This document shows, piece by piece, positions 24,219 through 36,381 of a DNA stretch of 64,000 nt (the stretch's first letter is position 1; each line of letters starts with the position of its first letter). Location of the stretch: NCBI GenBank assembly GCA_002633025.1, contig NMRB01000063.1:466522-530521 (forward strand), read 5' to 3'. The translations under genes were made by a program, and so were the position numbers. This stretch comes from Notospermus geniculatus. Its lineage: Eukaryota > Nemertea > Pilidiophora > Heteronemertea > Lineidae. The notes beneath the pieces are model-generated. The model did not search any database. It worked only from the letters and a program-made list of their open reading frames with translations, and was not told the origin of the DNA.

Positions 24219-24697
24219 AGCTCACCTGGTGAGCTTATGCCATAGTGGTTTGTCCGTTGTTGTTGACAATTATCTTTTACAGAGCACTTTGTAAACTGTT
24301 GGAGGTATTGATTAACTTTCACAATTTGGTGTGAATATGAACCCATATACCCTTCATGTGCCCACTAACTTTTTCCCTATTGAACTTCAAGTGTGGCCAC
24401 CAGATGGCCATCTTGAAAAATAAACATTCGGCCATATCACATGAACAATAGCAGCTAGAAAGTTCTAACCTGGTGTGAATATGTATCTAGATACTTTCTT
24501 TATGTACGCTTTTGGCCGAGTTAAGTTTCAAATATGGCTGCCTGGTGGCCATTTTGAAAAAAAATGACTTGTCAATATCTCATGAACAACAGCAACGCGA
24601 ATGTTATAACCTGGTGTGAAACTGTATCGAGTTACCATTTTATGTGTATGACGAATTTTGACCCTGGACCCAGGTGAGCACATTGTCTGTGGACCAT
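24219..24697 (+). repeat. AGCTCACC modular repeat, copy 2
   Basis: Starts AGCTCACCTGGTGAGCTTAT, then GTTTGTCCGTTGTTGTTGAC, then three modules of about 120-130 bp with CTGGTGTGAATATG and GTGGCCACCAGATGGCCATC (or the inverted form CTGGTGGCCATTTTG). Ends CCCAGGTGAGCACATTGTCT. Shares ends and plan with copy 1, but the modules have diverged or come from another subfamily. Confidence 0.75.
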
Positions 24698-25701
24698 TTA
24701 TTCCTTTGGATCACTCCTTTCGGTATCCCAAAGCCATGCACTGAGGAACTTAATTTTCACCCAACAAACGATTCGTGTTTCACAAAGCAACTCCCACACA
24801 GAATAGCAGACGTTGTGTTGCTTGTTTTTATAGGCCTCAACAAAATCCAGACACCGTTCTAATTGGTTGTATCGCTGTCACATGATCACCTCGTGTTTTA
24901 ACTAAACCTTGCAGCCATCACAAAGCCTCTTTTTTAAGGGGGAGGGGGATAGTTTTTGTCACCAAGTCTGTTGTCAAGATAAATCAGTGCACGAACTGAT
25001 GAACAATTAGTAAGGGTTAGACTTAAGCTGGTTTCAGGTGCCTTTTTATGAAGATTAGTCTCCCTGATTAATAAGCGTGGAAAGATCTGTATTGATGCTT
25101 GCTGTGACTAGCGAACATCATCCCGTTTGTAACCATCATGCAGAGCTAGCACCTGATTCCGACTGCTTGATTATTTCTCCCAAACACACAGGTGAAAAAC
25201 AACATAAACTTCAATACAGTCCACCAACATTATCAGAATGATGTTCGCACTTAAACGTAAAGAGGTGTTTCATTTAGCTTGAGATCAGAACAAGCGTGGT
25301 TTTGTGTGGTATCTTTCATAGGTATCTTCGTCCTGTAGGAGATGGTGATGCGTGCTGCAGGTAGTAGCTAAATGCAAGAACAACTGGTGTCTGTTTCAGG
25401 AGTATTCGCTGGTTGTGTGGAGGGTTGTTCCAAGTCATATAATTTATGTGATGTCAATTTCATTTTGGGATATGTGCTGAGTGTAGTGGATCATGATGGT
25501 ACCGCCTCCGATGTCAAAACTCTACTTACATGACTTAACTATTAACAAAAATTGTCCCGATTAAAAAATTCTAGACAAATCCCAAGTTTGCATTCCCTAG
25601 TTTGCATCTGGGTTTTGTAATTAACTCTCTGCCTCATCTTTAAAAGTTGATGTGTTGAAATTGACATGATATAAAGACGTAACTTGCATCGTAAGTTTCG
25701 G
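24698..25701. other. No recognised feature
   Basis: Short frames only. Confidence 0.45.
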
Positions 25702-25805
25702 TGTGACATCAAATGGAGTGTATGGCATATTTGTGCTGATTGCCAAAAAGGCCAGATGTACTCACAGATCGAGTTGAAATTTGCCTATTTGGGAGTTGTC
25801 TATTC
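25702..25805 (+). repeat. Dispersed repeat GTGACATCAAATGGAGTG, copy 1
   Basis: Shares with 46326-46438 the ordered words ACATCAAATGGAGTG(T/C)ATGG, GCTGAT, CAGA.CGAGT and TTGTCTATT over about 105 bp. Not palindromic and not coding. Class unknown. Confidence 0.6.
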
Positions 25806-26195
25806 CAGCTTTTGAATCTTCGTCCCCCATCTCATGAAATGAAATGACTTACTGTCATGGTCAACTAACAAATTTCTATGTTGCATCGTTTCAGAACAGA
25901 CGGATCACCTGAATGCACACTGCTTACCTTAACATGCCTCAAGTTCAGGTTGAGTCGCCGAGGCCCGTAGCTTTTGGGTAAGTGAATTATTGATAAAAAA
26001 CCCAGCATCTTCTACAGGGTGTATCGAAGTAAATCTGTCGATGAGTATTTACTTTTATTTGCATTAGGGTATCACCAGATTCAGATTTTCCTGAAGTCAT
26101 TGTTTGCTGTAAGGATTTTCATGAGTGTTGTGTTTGACCTGAAAAGCATTTGGTCATCAACCAATCAGATTTCTCTGTTCTGATGTAGAGTTTGG

Positions 26196-26209
26196 CCACT
26201 AGGGGGCAT
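26196..26209 (+). promoter_or_regulatory. CTCF-like motif
   Basis: CCACTAGGGGGCAT matches the core CCASYAGRKGGCR. It follows TTGG as in the modular repeats (TTGGCCAC), so it may be a lone relic of such a module. Confidence 0.4.
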
Positions 26210-26833
26210 TTTCTTTAAAATGAATATTCCTAACCTCCAGTTAATGCAGATTGGCAACAAAAGATGCTGGGATTTTGTTGTTCTGTAAAATTGTAATCTA
26301 GAAATTGTTGTAGCTTACGTTGCATATTCCCAAACTTGCAAATAGGCCTACAAAAAACATGACGAATGGAAACTTGGGGATTTACCCTCATTTGGATCTG
26401 TTGTGCTTGGTTTGTTAAACCAGTTACGCTCTAAAGATTGCTAGGATGTTCCAGTAATCAAATGAGTTACGACCTTAATGAGATTTTCCTAGTAAAAAAG
26501 TTTGCAAATTTGCTACACTGGAGTTTTAGTCTCCTTGGTAATTTAGAGTGGAGTTATTTCATTTGGGTCATGGGACACAAAAAATATGCTTGACACCCCA
26601 AATTTATCGCCATGGTAATGACAAGAGCGAGTAGTTTCTATTGGAATATGTGTCACTGCCAGCAGGAAATCGTTCGCCTTGTATCTGACAAGTCAAGTGG
26701 TGAGGTCTCCTGTACGTTAGTTTGACGTACCTGCTGATGTCCATGCCAAGATGTATTGACTGTCCTTTAGTTCTTGGATGTTCATAAGCCAGAGTAAGGA
26801 TGATTTCTGAGAGAAAGACTTGGTTCTTTGCAC

Positions 26834-26911
26834 TCACTCTCCTATTCTGTGCGGTGATGAAGGAACAATTACATGTAATAAGTGTTACGAACCACTGATT
26901 ATCTCAGGATA
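26834..26911 (+). mobile_element. CATCCTGAGG MITE, right-half relic
   Basis: CTCCTATTCTGTGCGGTGAT-GAAGGA followed by GAACCACTGATTATCTCAGG. The end matches the right end of the 101-bp copies at 27849 and 36270; the centre is the inverse of the centre of the 36270 copy. Confidence 0.6.
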
Positions 26912-27848
26912 GATGTTGTGCTGATCCCTATGTCATCTTCGTACATCTGATGCTTCAAATTTTGCCCATGATACCCATTCTGCTTTGTAAACACATGCCC
27001 CGTGAAGCCATCTGATTATGCTATCCCAGTTCCTGCAAGCAAAATTTTTCATCGCATGCCTAGAATTTTGCAAGCTTCATTATAAATTTGTTTTGAAATA
27101 CATGTACACTTTTTCATTGCATTACAGATCACGTGAATGTTCATCTTTGTTCAGATTTTATGATTCTCACTGATAGAGCCTACCAATCAATATATACCCA
27201 CCTAGTACATGTTACATGAGGCCTGGTGTCATGTACTCTGATTACACACCGTTCTGTTCACTGAAAACTTAATGGGAAAACTTGAACCAATGCTAAAGTG
27301 GTTTTGACTTCCTGTTGCTCGGTAACTTCACTAATGCTACACGTTCGTACCCATGGTGATGCAGTGGAGTCACATGATGCTTCGATAGCAGAGGGGTATG
27401 GTCGGTTCACTCGCCATGAAGTACAGGGCGGTCCATAATAAATGTTCTATTTCTGGTACCCTCAGAGCAAAATCACTTTTAGGGAATCTTTGGAGCACTA
27501 AGGCTGAGTTCTGGATCTAAAGCCTCTGGAAATTGAACCTGACATTCAGTGCTCCTGAGACAATGAGAGATGTAGAGAATGATTGAGAACAATTCCACAC
27601 TCCTCTTTCTTTATACCACTTTATAAATGTTGCTGCTGTATCAGCAATCATCATCATCAGCAGCAGCAGGTGATGGGAGGAGCAGCAGCAGCAGCGTCTT
27701 GGGCCTCCTGGTTCTTTACCTCCTTCAATGTATCTTTAAAAAATTGTGACTATAGTTCCATCTTGGTCATTTTTGGGATGCTCACCATGCACATAAAAAT
27801 TTTTCATCAAATTTTCTGAAGAGTGTATGTTCAGTAAATATTTACAGT
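26912..27848. other. No gene; short CAG/CAT simple repeats
   Basis: CAT and CAG triplet runs at about 27645-27700; a frame through them (27583-27819) is low complexity. Confidence 0.5.
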
Positions 27849-27949
27849 CATCCTGAGGTAATCAGTTGTTTTTCGCGCTTGCTCCCTACGTCACTGCCTG
27901 GCGATGATGTAGGTAGCCAACTCGAAGAACCACTGATTACCTCAGGATG
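27849..27949. mobile_element. CATCCTGAGG MITE, 101-bp copy 1
   Basis: CATCCTGAGGTAATCAGT pairs with ACTGATTACCTCAGGATG; TTTAC occurs just outside both ends in opposite sense (TTTACAGT / GGTTTAC). Same length as the copy at 36270-36370. Confidence 0.8.
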
Positions 27950-28653
27950 GTTTACAATGTGGCCTTATGGACACAGCGAATCTGAATTCAGAAATGTTGC
28001 ATGAAAAATTTGACAGCTTATGACTACAGCAGGGATTACCATTGCTTTCACATGGGAGTTCAGGTTGAACTCTGGAGCTTTGTATAAAATGTAATCAACT
28101 TCAGCTTGACATTAACATTCCATCAGTTCACTGCTAGTCCCACTTAGAATCTCCCCTTGTCATGAGTTACACAGTGCTTAGCTCTCATCTTCTAGGACAA
28201 TGTCATCATCATTTATGGAAGTAAACAATTTGCGTACAGGCCACACATTATAAATTGATATTCAGGGAAATTATCTTTAGTTGTTTTTGCCACCATTTAT
28301 GTATTTGTGTACATAAACAGCATCAGATAATTCTCTTTATTTGATGCCATTATGGATGAGCGAACTATGTAATTTGGCTCAATTATTGCGCTTTACCACG
28401 GTGTCATTCGAGAACTTGGTGCTATCAGTTTAACCCTTTTATAGAAAGATGAGTAAAAATTTTACTTTTTTAAAGATATTCATTGTCTTAGTAGAGTATA
28501 GGATGAGCTTCCTTGTTTATACTCTGTTAAATAGAATTACGTGTACATGTACATGTATGTGTCAGGCAATAGCTATTGTGCTAGGCCCATACATCTAAGT
28601 GGCCCAATAAGTAATTGCATCCTGAAATCAAGATAGTAAGATTGTATATTCAT

Positions 28654-29007
28654 GTCATATTTCCTTGCATTAATTTCTCATCTGGTTGTTACATCTTTTC
28701 GTTACATCTGCTACATGTACGTAAAAATTTCGTTCCGAAATTACGTCATCACTTGTGTTGTGCACGAATTGTCTCATCTGGTGTTACATCTTTTCGTTAC
28801 ATCTGCTACGTAATTTCGTTCCGAAATTACGTCATCACTTGTGTTGTGCGTGAGTCCGTACTCACAGTACTTGCACTATGTCAGACGAACAAACTGTCGA
28901 TTTACTCCATAACTTAAACAAAAACGTCCAAGATATTAATGAGACAATTCGGTCGTACCAGTAACGTAGATTTATTCAGAAAGTCATATTTCCTTGCATT
29001 AATTTCT
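28654..29007. repeat. 25-bp direct repeats flanking a two-copy tandem repeat
   Basis: The 25-bp word GTCATATTTCCTTGCATTAA-TTTCT occurs at 28654-28678 and 28983-29007. Between them an approximately 80-96-bp unit (CTCATCTGG.TGTTACATC, TTTTCGTTACATCTGCTAC, TTCCGAAATTACGTCATCAC) is present twice, at 28676 and 28772. The second unit lacks about 16 bp. Confidence 0.85.
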
Positions 29008-29965
29008 TTACATGGACATATTCGAAGACATCAAAGAAAAGGGGTAGGTCTGCTTATAAAGCCCTTCCCATATACCACACCAGGCAAGGGCACCAATGGC
29101 CTCATCCGATGAAAATATTATACATTAACTGATGTGTTTTTCTGCCTGATTTACTTTCCTTTGTTATCAGTCCACATTCAACCATCTCATCCCCTCAGCT
29201 AAGGTATGATTCACCCTAACTTCAACATGGGCAAAGTGCCAGGCCTATGCAACAGACACCACAAGTGAACACAATGATTAAACCACAGTATTTACCAGTT
29301 GGATGAGCACAACTTTGAATTTGCTATAGCCTCATGGAAACTAAACCATGTTTACCTACATCATTAGATAACTGCGACATGGATTATTTACCACTGACCT
29401 ATGCACATTTCCAAGCTTGGCACTTAGCCCATGTTGAAGTTATGGTGAATGTTACTTTAAGATGACTCCATCCTCCCACAGCAGTGGTTTCCACCTCGTT
29501 TCTGTTCACCTCAATCATTCCTCTTCATCCACTAAGATTGTGTGCGAGTGTATGAAACGGAGCAAGACCAAAGCCCGGCTATGGGAGGATTGATGTCCCT
29601 GTCCCTATAAGGGCCTCGTCTTGTCACTTCTTGTCACATGAATGGCAGTATAAGGGCAGATGCAGAATTATGCCCGTTTCCGACCATCTGCCTTAGTACA
29701 CAGTGCAACCACACCTTGCCTCAAGATCACATCCCTTCCTGTTAATATTTGATTAGCCTAGATGTTGGCAGCTGATAATCACCCATCATGTGTTATAATA
29801 TGATGTGTAGTCCTGTGATAGGACATCCTTGTCCAGCAGGGATGTCCCATATTGTATCTCCGTAATGAGCTCTCAAATGTCATGCATGGCCAGTCCCATG
29901 GTGTTACAGGGTGTCTCAAAAGGTTGTCTCCTGGCTTTGTTCAGGGATATCCTCTTGTAGCCTTA
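29008..29965. other. No recognised feature
   Basis: No convincing frame or repeat. Confidence 0.45.
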
Positions 29966-30084
29966 GGGTCGTATTTTAGAACGTTCCTCAACATTAAGGT
30001 CGACCTTAAGTCTATTGTAAAACCATCGAGAACAACAGATTTAAGGTGGACCTTAATGTTAAGGAACGTTCTAAAATACAGCCC
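29966..30084. mobile_element. GTATTYTAGAA palindromic MITE, copy 1
   Basis: GGGTCGTATTTTAGAACGTT pairs with AACGTTCTAAAATACAGCCC, and CATTAAGGTCGACCTTAAG pairs further inside. TTA lies directly before the left end and ATTA after the right. Same size and words as 44303-44420. Confidence 0.75.
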
Positions 30085-30460
30085 ATTATATCCCCTGGTA
30101 ACCACTTGTATAACATAAAACTGGGTTCGGAGATTGGACTACTCACAGGGTGCTGAGGGATGCCTCGTTTAACATCGGACCCAAAAGGCAAAGGGAAAAA
30201 TCAATTTCATTTTGAGCGAAAGGAAACCTCGTGATGGCCACATCCCAAAACAACCGCTGAGACAATTCTATTATTGCTGTGTAATGTAGATTGTCTTCGA
30301 GTAACATTTTCGTAATTATCTAAATGCCAATAACAACTGTAGTTTCCCACCAGAGGTCTGCCAATGACGGGTTGGCTATCATCGTTATGTATGGTCTGCA
30401 TTATTGTTAATTTCAATGTAGCGGTAGGTCTGTAATTGACAAATGTGATGCATTGTCAGG

Positions 30461-30615
30461 GTTGTCAGTTGGCATAGTGCAACATCTGCACCTGCCACCA
30501 GTGAGATCGCGGGTTCGATTCCCCTTGTGCCAGTGGCTGTATGCAGTAGAGAGGAAGATCTCGTGTAGACATTTTCCGTGGTATCTGGTTTCCTCCTACA
30601 TTTTGAAATATTGCC
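30461..30615 (+). mobile_element. tRNA-derived SINE
   Basis: TGGCATAGTGCAACATCTGC (A-box-like) and GCGGGTTCGATTCCCC (B box), then a body ending TCTGGTTTCCTCCTACATTT. Same plan as the minus-strand SINE at 14.3 kb. The acceptor arm is absent, so it is not a tRNA gene. A DNA element begins just downstream at 30639. Confidence 0.75.
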
Positions 30616-30638
30616 CAGTATTGTTTGATGCACAACTA

Positions 30639-30916
30639 CAGTGCATTGCATAATTGATCTACCTTTATCCATGTACCTTCCGCGAACATCACGTGGAAGG
30701 TACGCTTCAGTTTGTTGCGTATGGTACGGGTGCGTCACGCGTCTCTTCTGCATGACGTCCGCGCACCACGGGCGAATGACCTAACATCTTCACTGCGTGC
30801 CTTCCCTGACAGTGCGCGACGTCCGCGGAAGATACGGGGATGGTATGTGCATGACGCTGCATGTGGTACGCGGATGGTGCAGGGGGCGGAAGGGATGTCA
30901 ATAGTGCAACGTACTG
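30639..30916. mobile_element. CAGT-ended TIR element with TA target site, copy 2
   Basis: CAGTGCATTGCATAATTGAT at the left and TCAATAGTGCAACGTACTG at the right, flanked by TA on both sides. The ends match those of 16704-16945 (including the ATTGACATCCCT part). The interior is rich in CCGCG, GGTACG and GACGTCCGCG words and much higher in CpG than its surroundings. Confidence 0.7.
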
Positions 30917-30918
30917 TA

Positions 30919-32637
30919 CAACGTCCTATACTATAATGGTGCTTGCTTGCTATCAAGCTGTTTGTTTCAAGCCAGACCTGAGGCAGCATAAAAAGCCAAG
31001 ACATGGGCCCACTGTTCATTTGCTAGAACTGGCGAACAACTAGGTTATATAGTCACATGCTGGTCCAGCGGGATGCCTGCAACAGACATGAGCCTGGCCA
31101 TTACAATTACTATGAAGATTCCCCTATGAGCCATTAACACCAACCACGAACAATGACCACAAATTGGTTTGTCTGGAGTGCAGAGGTTATGGTAGAAATG
31201 AGATGTTTTCATACAAGAACATGATACCGGCAATGTTAGGGGTCCAAAGGGTGTCTAGCATCGTGTGATTTATGCGCGTACTTGCCATACTTCTTCATGT
31301 TTTCCTAAAGATGGCAGCATCACTCACTTTTTAAGTTGTGGTATTTCTTCGTCTCTCATCTCTGTGATGTGGGATGAATCTGTCATACCTGTATCTGTGC
31401 ACCTTCAGTGCCTCAGCAATGGTGCATATTTAAGGCATGGTGCATACTTGAGGTAATGCATCGGAATGATGCATATGCTGAATATTTGTAGGGGTGTCCT
31501 TGGTAAAGGAAGATACGATATCATATCTTGCCTCTGAAGAAGGCACCAACAGTCACAACAAGGTTCCTCCTCTAGAGCCATGTCCATTTCAGACTTGACT
31601 GTGAGGTATCTTTAAACTGTTATAGGTAGCATATTCATCGTCATCTCCACCCAGTGATGCAGTGGATGCTAGAATTCCAGTTATTTCATTCAGAATCAGA
31701 GGAGGGCCAAATCGACTGCGAAGTTGATGACACTTTTGATCCTGGATTACATTTGATCTGTTACCTTTCAATCCCGACTTTTGTGGTGATTAAGATTTAT
31801 TATTGTGCCTAGGCTTTATCTGGCTTGAATTCTAAGCAACTATGCCAATATCAAACAACCTAATCCATTGTAAGCTGTCCCTGTACCAACTCTACTTGCG
31901 GCCATTAATAGTCAGCATGTAACACCAGACACAGGATCATCTGTTGCACTTCTACTCCGTTGAAATGTACACATAGCTTATCTCCTTTCCCCAACTGTTG
32001 CCGAGTTTGATCCCTATCTCCAGTCACATCCAACTTATTGCATTGTGTTCATGGCATTCTCTGTGGCCTGAGAGATAAGCGCCAGTTTTGACTAATGTTT
32101 CCATGGAATATTACACACAATTAATCAAACATACACACGACTTGAAATGAATGGCCGTATGGACCTTTCGCAGCTGAAATAATTAGCGTAACTGCAAGCA
32201 TCAGTAATTGTGATGGACTTTTATGTTGACTATTAGTATATGGAAAAGGACTTTTATGTTAGACTATTACTTTATGGAAAATGACATTATCAAGGAAAAT
32301 TCTAATAAAAAAGAACTTGCTTTCAAACCTAAAATCATAAGCGTTTAATGACTTTAATAGAAAATGCATTAGCTCAGTACGTCATACATGACATGGATCG
32401 ACGATATGGAGCCTTGCCAAAAGTCCCTATCCCTACCCTCCCTCTACTAACAAAGTCCCTATGATTAATTTTCCCCTTTACCAGTCCTTGGTTCTTCCTG
32501 GCCCATATGCTTCTGTTCTTGACTTCAGTTCTTCTCCCATATTTCCTATCCCGTCTTTGTTTGTCCCCTAACCTGTCCCAATCCCAGTCCTTCTCCAAAG
32601 TTGGCCTCTACCTGCATTGGTTGCCAGATTGTTGGAG
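30919..32637. other. No recognised feature
   Basis: Short frames only; a few GGTGCATA words repeat at 31420-31465. Confidence 0.45.
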
Positions 32638-32640
32638 AAT

Positions 32641-32668
32641 GACATCATCATCATCATCATCATCATCC
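32641..32668. repeat. (CAT)n microsatellite
   Basis: About eight CAT triplets in a row. Confidence 0.9.
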
Positions 32669-32700
32669 TAGTCCCGAAGATCATTCAAGAAACAGCTTAA

Positions 32701-32815
32701 GCCTGCAGCACACTGGAACTAGTGAACTGAAAATACGCGCACACGCGAGCTATCTGCTGAGCAAATGGTCTCAACTGACTTTTTGCTCAGCAGGTAGCTC
32801 CAGTGTGCGGCAGGC
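32701..32815. mobile_element. Palindromic element (GCCTGCAGCACACTGGA ends)
   Basis: GCCTGCAGCACACTGGA pairs with TCCAGTGTGCGGCAGGC. The inner words GAGCTATCTGCTGAGCAAA and TTTGCTCAGCAGGTAGCTC also pair, across a 14-base centre. TAA precedes and TTA follows in inverted sense. Confidence 0.75.
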
Positions 32816-32819
32816 GTTA

Positions 32820-35086
32820 ATTATCTCTCATTTGTGATGGTCATGGAGGCAACAATTGTTGATCATAGTTGCTTGACAAATGTTGAATTAAGTTCTCTTG
32901 CTTGACAAATGTTGAATGATGACTAAAGGTGAATGATGCTGGTTGACAATGTCAAACAGTATTAACCAATATTCAGGCCATATTTTATACCGAATTGTGA
33001 CGGCTACCTGGCCTCGCACCAATGGCGAAAGAATTAGCAATTAGCAGGTGAAGAGCGGAATGAAGGTAATAATGAATAGTCCACGCGAGCAATATGCTCC
33101 CGATTGATCTAATATCAACATTCTCAACATTATGGTAACGATTACCGACTCCGATTTTACCTCCTGGCCGCAAAATTGTGTTAAGTACGTGTACCCATGA
33201 TGAGAACAATAACATAATGACAGTTTATTCATCTCTGAAAAATTCAGTTGATGGGTACACCTTGAAGCAGGTAAAGTTGATTGGGCAATGGTAGCCGGGA
33301 ACCTGGAACAAATTGAATAGTTCCGGCTGGTTAGATACCTATTGTGGTGTCGTATCGACCTCCAGCATCTTGTTAGACTGATTCTTCACGTCAGTTCCTT
33401 CCCGCCTCGGTGTGTTGTCATCTCTTGTCCTGTGGTTCCTTGTCATCATCACGTCTTATTCTGACCCGGCCATGAAAATCAGACGGAAACGCCATACACC
33501 CAAGTCCATGATGTTCGGTGTCAGGTATGTGTGATTTTGTCTCTCCTTGTCCTGTTTATTAATGCACTTTATTACCTCGAGATTTTATCATTTTTTACGT
33601 ACAATCTGTTGTCAGTTTGTTGAAAGTCAGGGCAGGGGGCTTGTTGGTGGAGCAACACATGTCACCCAACAATATGGACCAGTGGACAGTTCTGGAACAA
33701 CAGTTACGTGTATGGAATTCTATTTTATTTTCATCCGTTTGTTGAAAATTCTCATCCATCAATGGAGTATTTCTTTTACAACTGTATTTTGCATCCTTGA
33801 GCCTGTATAGAAATTAGACAAACTTGTGGTCTTGTAATGTGAGTGTATAAAAAGTTGGTCCATTCTGCTGCAGTTGCATTTGCTTCCACATTGCATCAGT
33901 GTCGTGATCATGCATCATTGCAGTCATGCCAAGGGCTGTCTGGATGATGCAGGACAGATAACAGTGATTGTCACCAATGTCATCATGAGATTGATTCCCA
34001 GTCAGATCTGATATGAAGTGTGACTCAAAAAAATGCCACATTTAGAGCAAGATCAGATAGTGTTTGGCAAGAATGCTTGCCAAATAACCAGCCAATTCAA
34101 AAAGAGGATTCCTTTGTGAGTTGCATAATCGGTGTTCTCCAGATTTTATCCCAGTTTTTGGTCTTCCTCAGACTTTTTGATGCAAATAAAAGAAAGAGCA
34201 GTTAACCAATTTACTATTGTCCAAGTGTGTTAGCCATCATTTCCTTTCACCCAAGGTCACAATCCTTCTCCATTGACACCCTTACCCCCAGCAGTTTACC
34301 CCTTTCAAGCAGCTTACTGCTATTTTTACACACCCATTCATGCATTCTTTGATATTTAAATTGAACTTGTCAGGATGTCTTGAAAATCAAGGTAGCTTCA
34401 TTTGGTGTGTCTGCATGACCACGTGGAGCACTGATTCCCTGTTACCTGTGTGTCCGAGATGTGTACCACGACCAGGTAGGTTGTCTTTTGGTGACTTGAC
34501 AAACTCTCTACTCATCTTTTTCTGTACATCAGCATTCAAACACAATTCCTGCATTTCAAAAGTACATGTAACTTACCAATACAGAATTACAATCTGTTGC
34601 TGCCTTTACTTTTCAAGCCACCTTCATAAAAAAATTTTCTTTGTTTGTAAGTTCATATAAATCGCTGACATCATTAAAAACAGTCATGACAGTTGTTGCC
34701 ATCTAAATGGCCAAGTGAAGGGGGAAATATCTGTCATGCCATTGTTGATGGACACGGTCTAAAGGAGCTGACCATGCAGTATAGTGATGAATGGAGGGCT
34801 GGGACATCATTTCGCAATTAGTGACATCAAGTATCAGAATGTAGGAAGAAACCCCTGATTGCTCTTCCCACATGTAGACAATGCTGATTCCTAAGTTCTA
34901 TTAGAGAAATTTTCATGACTCTCTCGATCATTTAATGCCCATCACTTTCAATGCTGTCACATTAGAATCTTTGACTGCACGGTTGATGCGTACCATCTTG
35001 AAGAGCTGAACCACTTTGGTGAATGTTGGGCCATCTATTTTGCAATGTCAGTCTCAGAGTATAGAAAGGGTAAACCCTGCCTCTAT
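32820..35086. other. No recognised feature
   Basis: Frames up to 106 codons without domain; no clear repeat. Confidence 0.45.
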
Positions 35087-35313
35087 AGAGGTTCTTCACC
35101 AACATCACAACGATCACATGACTGCAAAGAATCGGCCATGTTGGCCGTCAAATGGCCGGCGATGACATCAAAACTGTCACGTCATGATATTTTGATGTTA
35201 CGATCTGTGTCTTGATGCTCTGTTCATGCCGTGACGTTGCTTGACATTTTGACGGCCAATTAATGGCGGCATCGTGTTGTCAGGGAAATTATGACGTCAC
35301 GTGAAGAACCTCT
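35087..35313. mobile_element. TIR element (AGAGGTTCTTCAC ends)
   Basis: AGAGGTTCTTCAC at 35087-35099 is exactly inverted at 35301-35313. The interior has several GACGTCA/TGACATC words and a partly pairing GGCCGTCAAATGGCC / TTTTGACGGCCAATT pair. About 227 bp, non-coding. Confidence 0.7.
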
Positions 35314-36269
35314 CCCCACTTGTTGAGCTGTATCCTGTTAGAAATTTTCATGACCCTCTCCATCTGTAATCTGCCTGTCGATTTCACTGACATTCACTCA
35401 CTGCTGTCATGTCTAGAGAAACACCCTCTCAATCTCACCAAATGTACAAGTATTTGTCAGACAAGTGCTATGGAAACCAGACCTGTCAATTCTCCTGTTT
35501 CGGGTTGTCAGAGTGGCAGAGTGCAAGCATTCAGCCTGTCTGTCACCTGTGAGTTTGTGAGTTCAATTTCTTCTGGTATAGAGCAAACCACGACTCTGAC
35601 TGACCTGAGCCATAAGTTCCACTCCAAAAAAATTTGATATGATTTTGAACTGAAGCATGAAAGAAGGGTGTTCATGTTTCCTGTGCATTTTGGGTACTTT
35701 TCATGAAACACTCCAGAAACAGCAAGTTTATTCATTGGATTGGTTGTCATTCAGTTTTAAAAAGTGTCCTGATTATGGTGGTCCAGGAACTTACTCTGAG
35801 TCCATGAAAGTTGCATCCTTGTGACAAACACATCCAGGAGGTCGGTATAGGAAGCAGTTCCTGTATAGCTACACTGAGCAGCAGTTTGCTGCCATAGAGA
35901 TTGTGTGCACAGTACATTAGGATTCTGACCAAATTAGCCCCTACTTTGTTCAGGAATCCACCATTGATCTTCAGAGCCTTGTCCTCAACTTTGTTTTGGG
36001 CTTTTGTCCCTTTGCCTTCTTTCCTAATGGGGGCCTTTGTCCACTGTTTCCTCACCTGAATTGTTCATCTTTTCTTCCCTTTTCTCTGGCATTGTTGTGG
36101 TGTTCACACTGTGGACAGCTGAAGTGGCGAATGACATTTTTAGCTGTCCTGTCCTACACTCAGCCTCTGACCAGCCTGTGGTAATGGCCCTTGAGTCCAT
36201 CATGAAGGTATATTATCTTTATAATACCTCTGTGAGTCCATGGACATTCGTGAGCAAGTAGTAGGTGGT
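35314..36269. other. No recognised feature
   Basis: Frames of 80-105 codons on both strands overlap; none shows a domain. Confidence 0.45.
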
Positions 36270-36370
36270 CATCCTCAGGAAATCAGTGGTCCTTAAAAGC
36301 TCACTTAATTCCTTCATCACCGCACAGGAGAGGAAAGAGCATTATAAGAATCACTGATTACCTCAGGATG
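36270..36370. mobile_element. CATCCTGAGG MITE, 101-bp copy 2
   Basis: CATCCTCAGGAAATCAGTGG at the left and CACTGATTACCTCAGGATG at the right; 101 bp like the copy at 27849. Its centre CCTTCATCACCGCACAGG is shared, inverted, with the relic at 26834. Confidence 0.8.
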
Positions 36371-36381
36371 TAGGCGGACTN

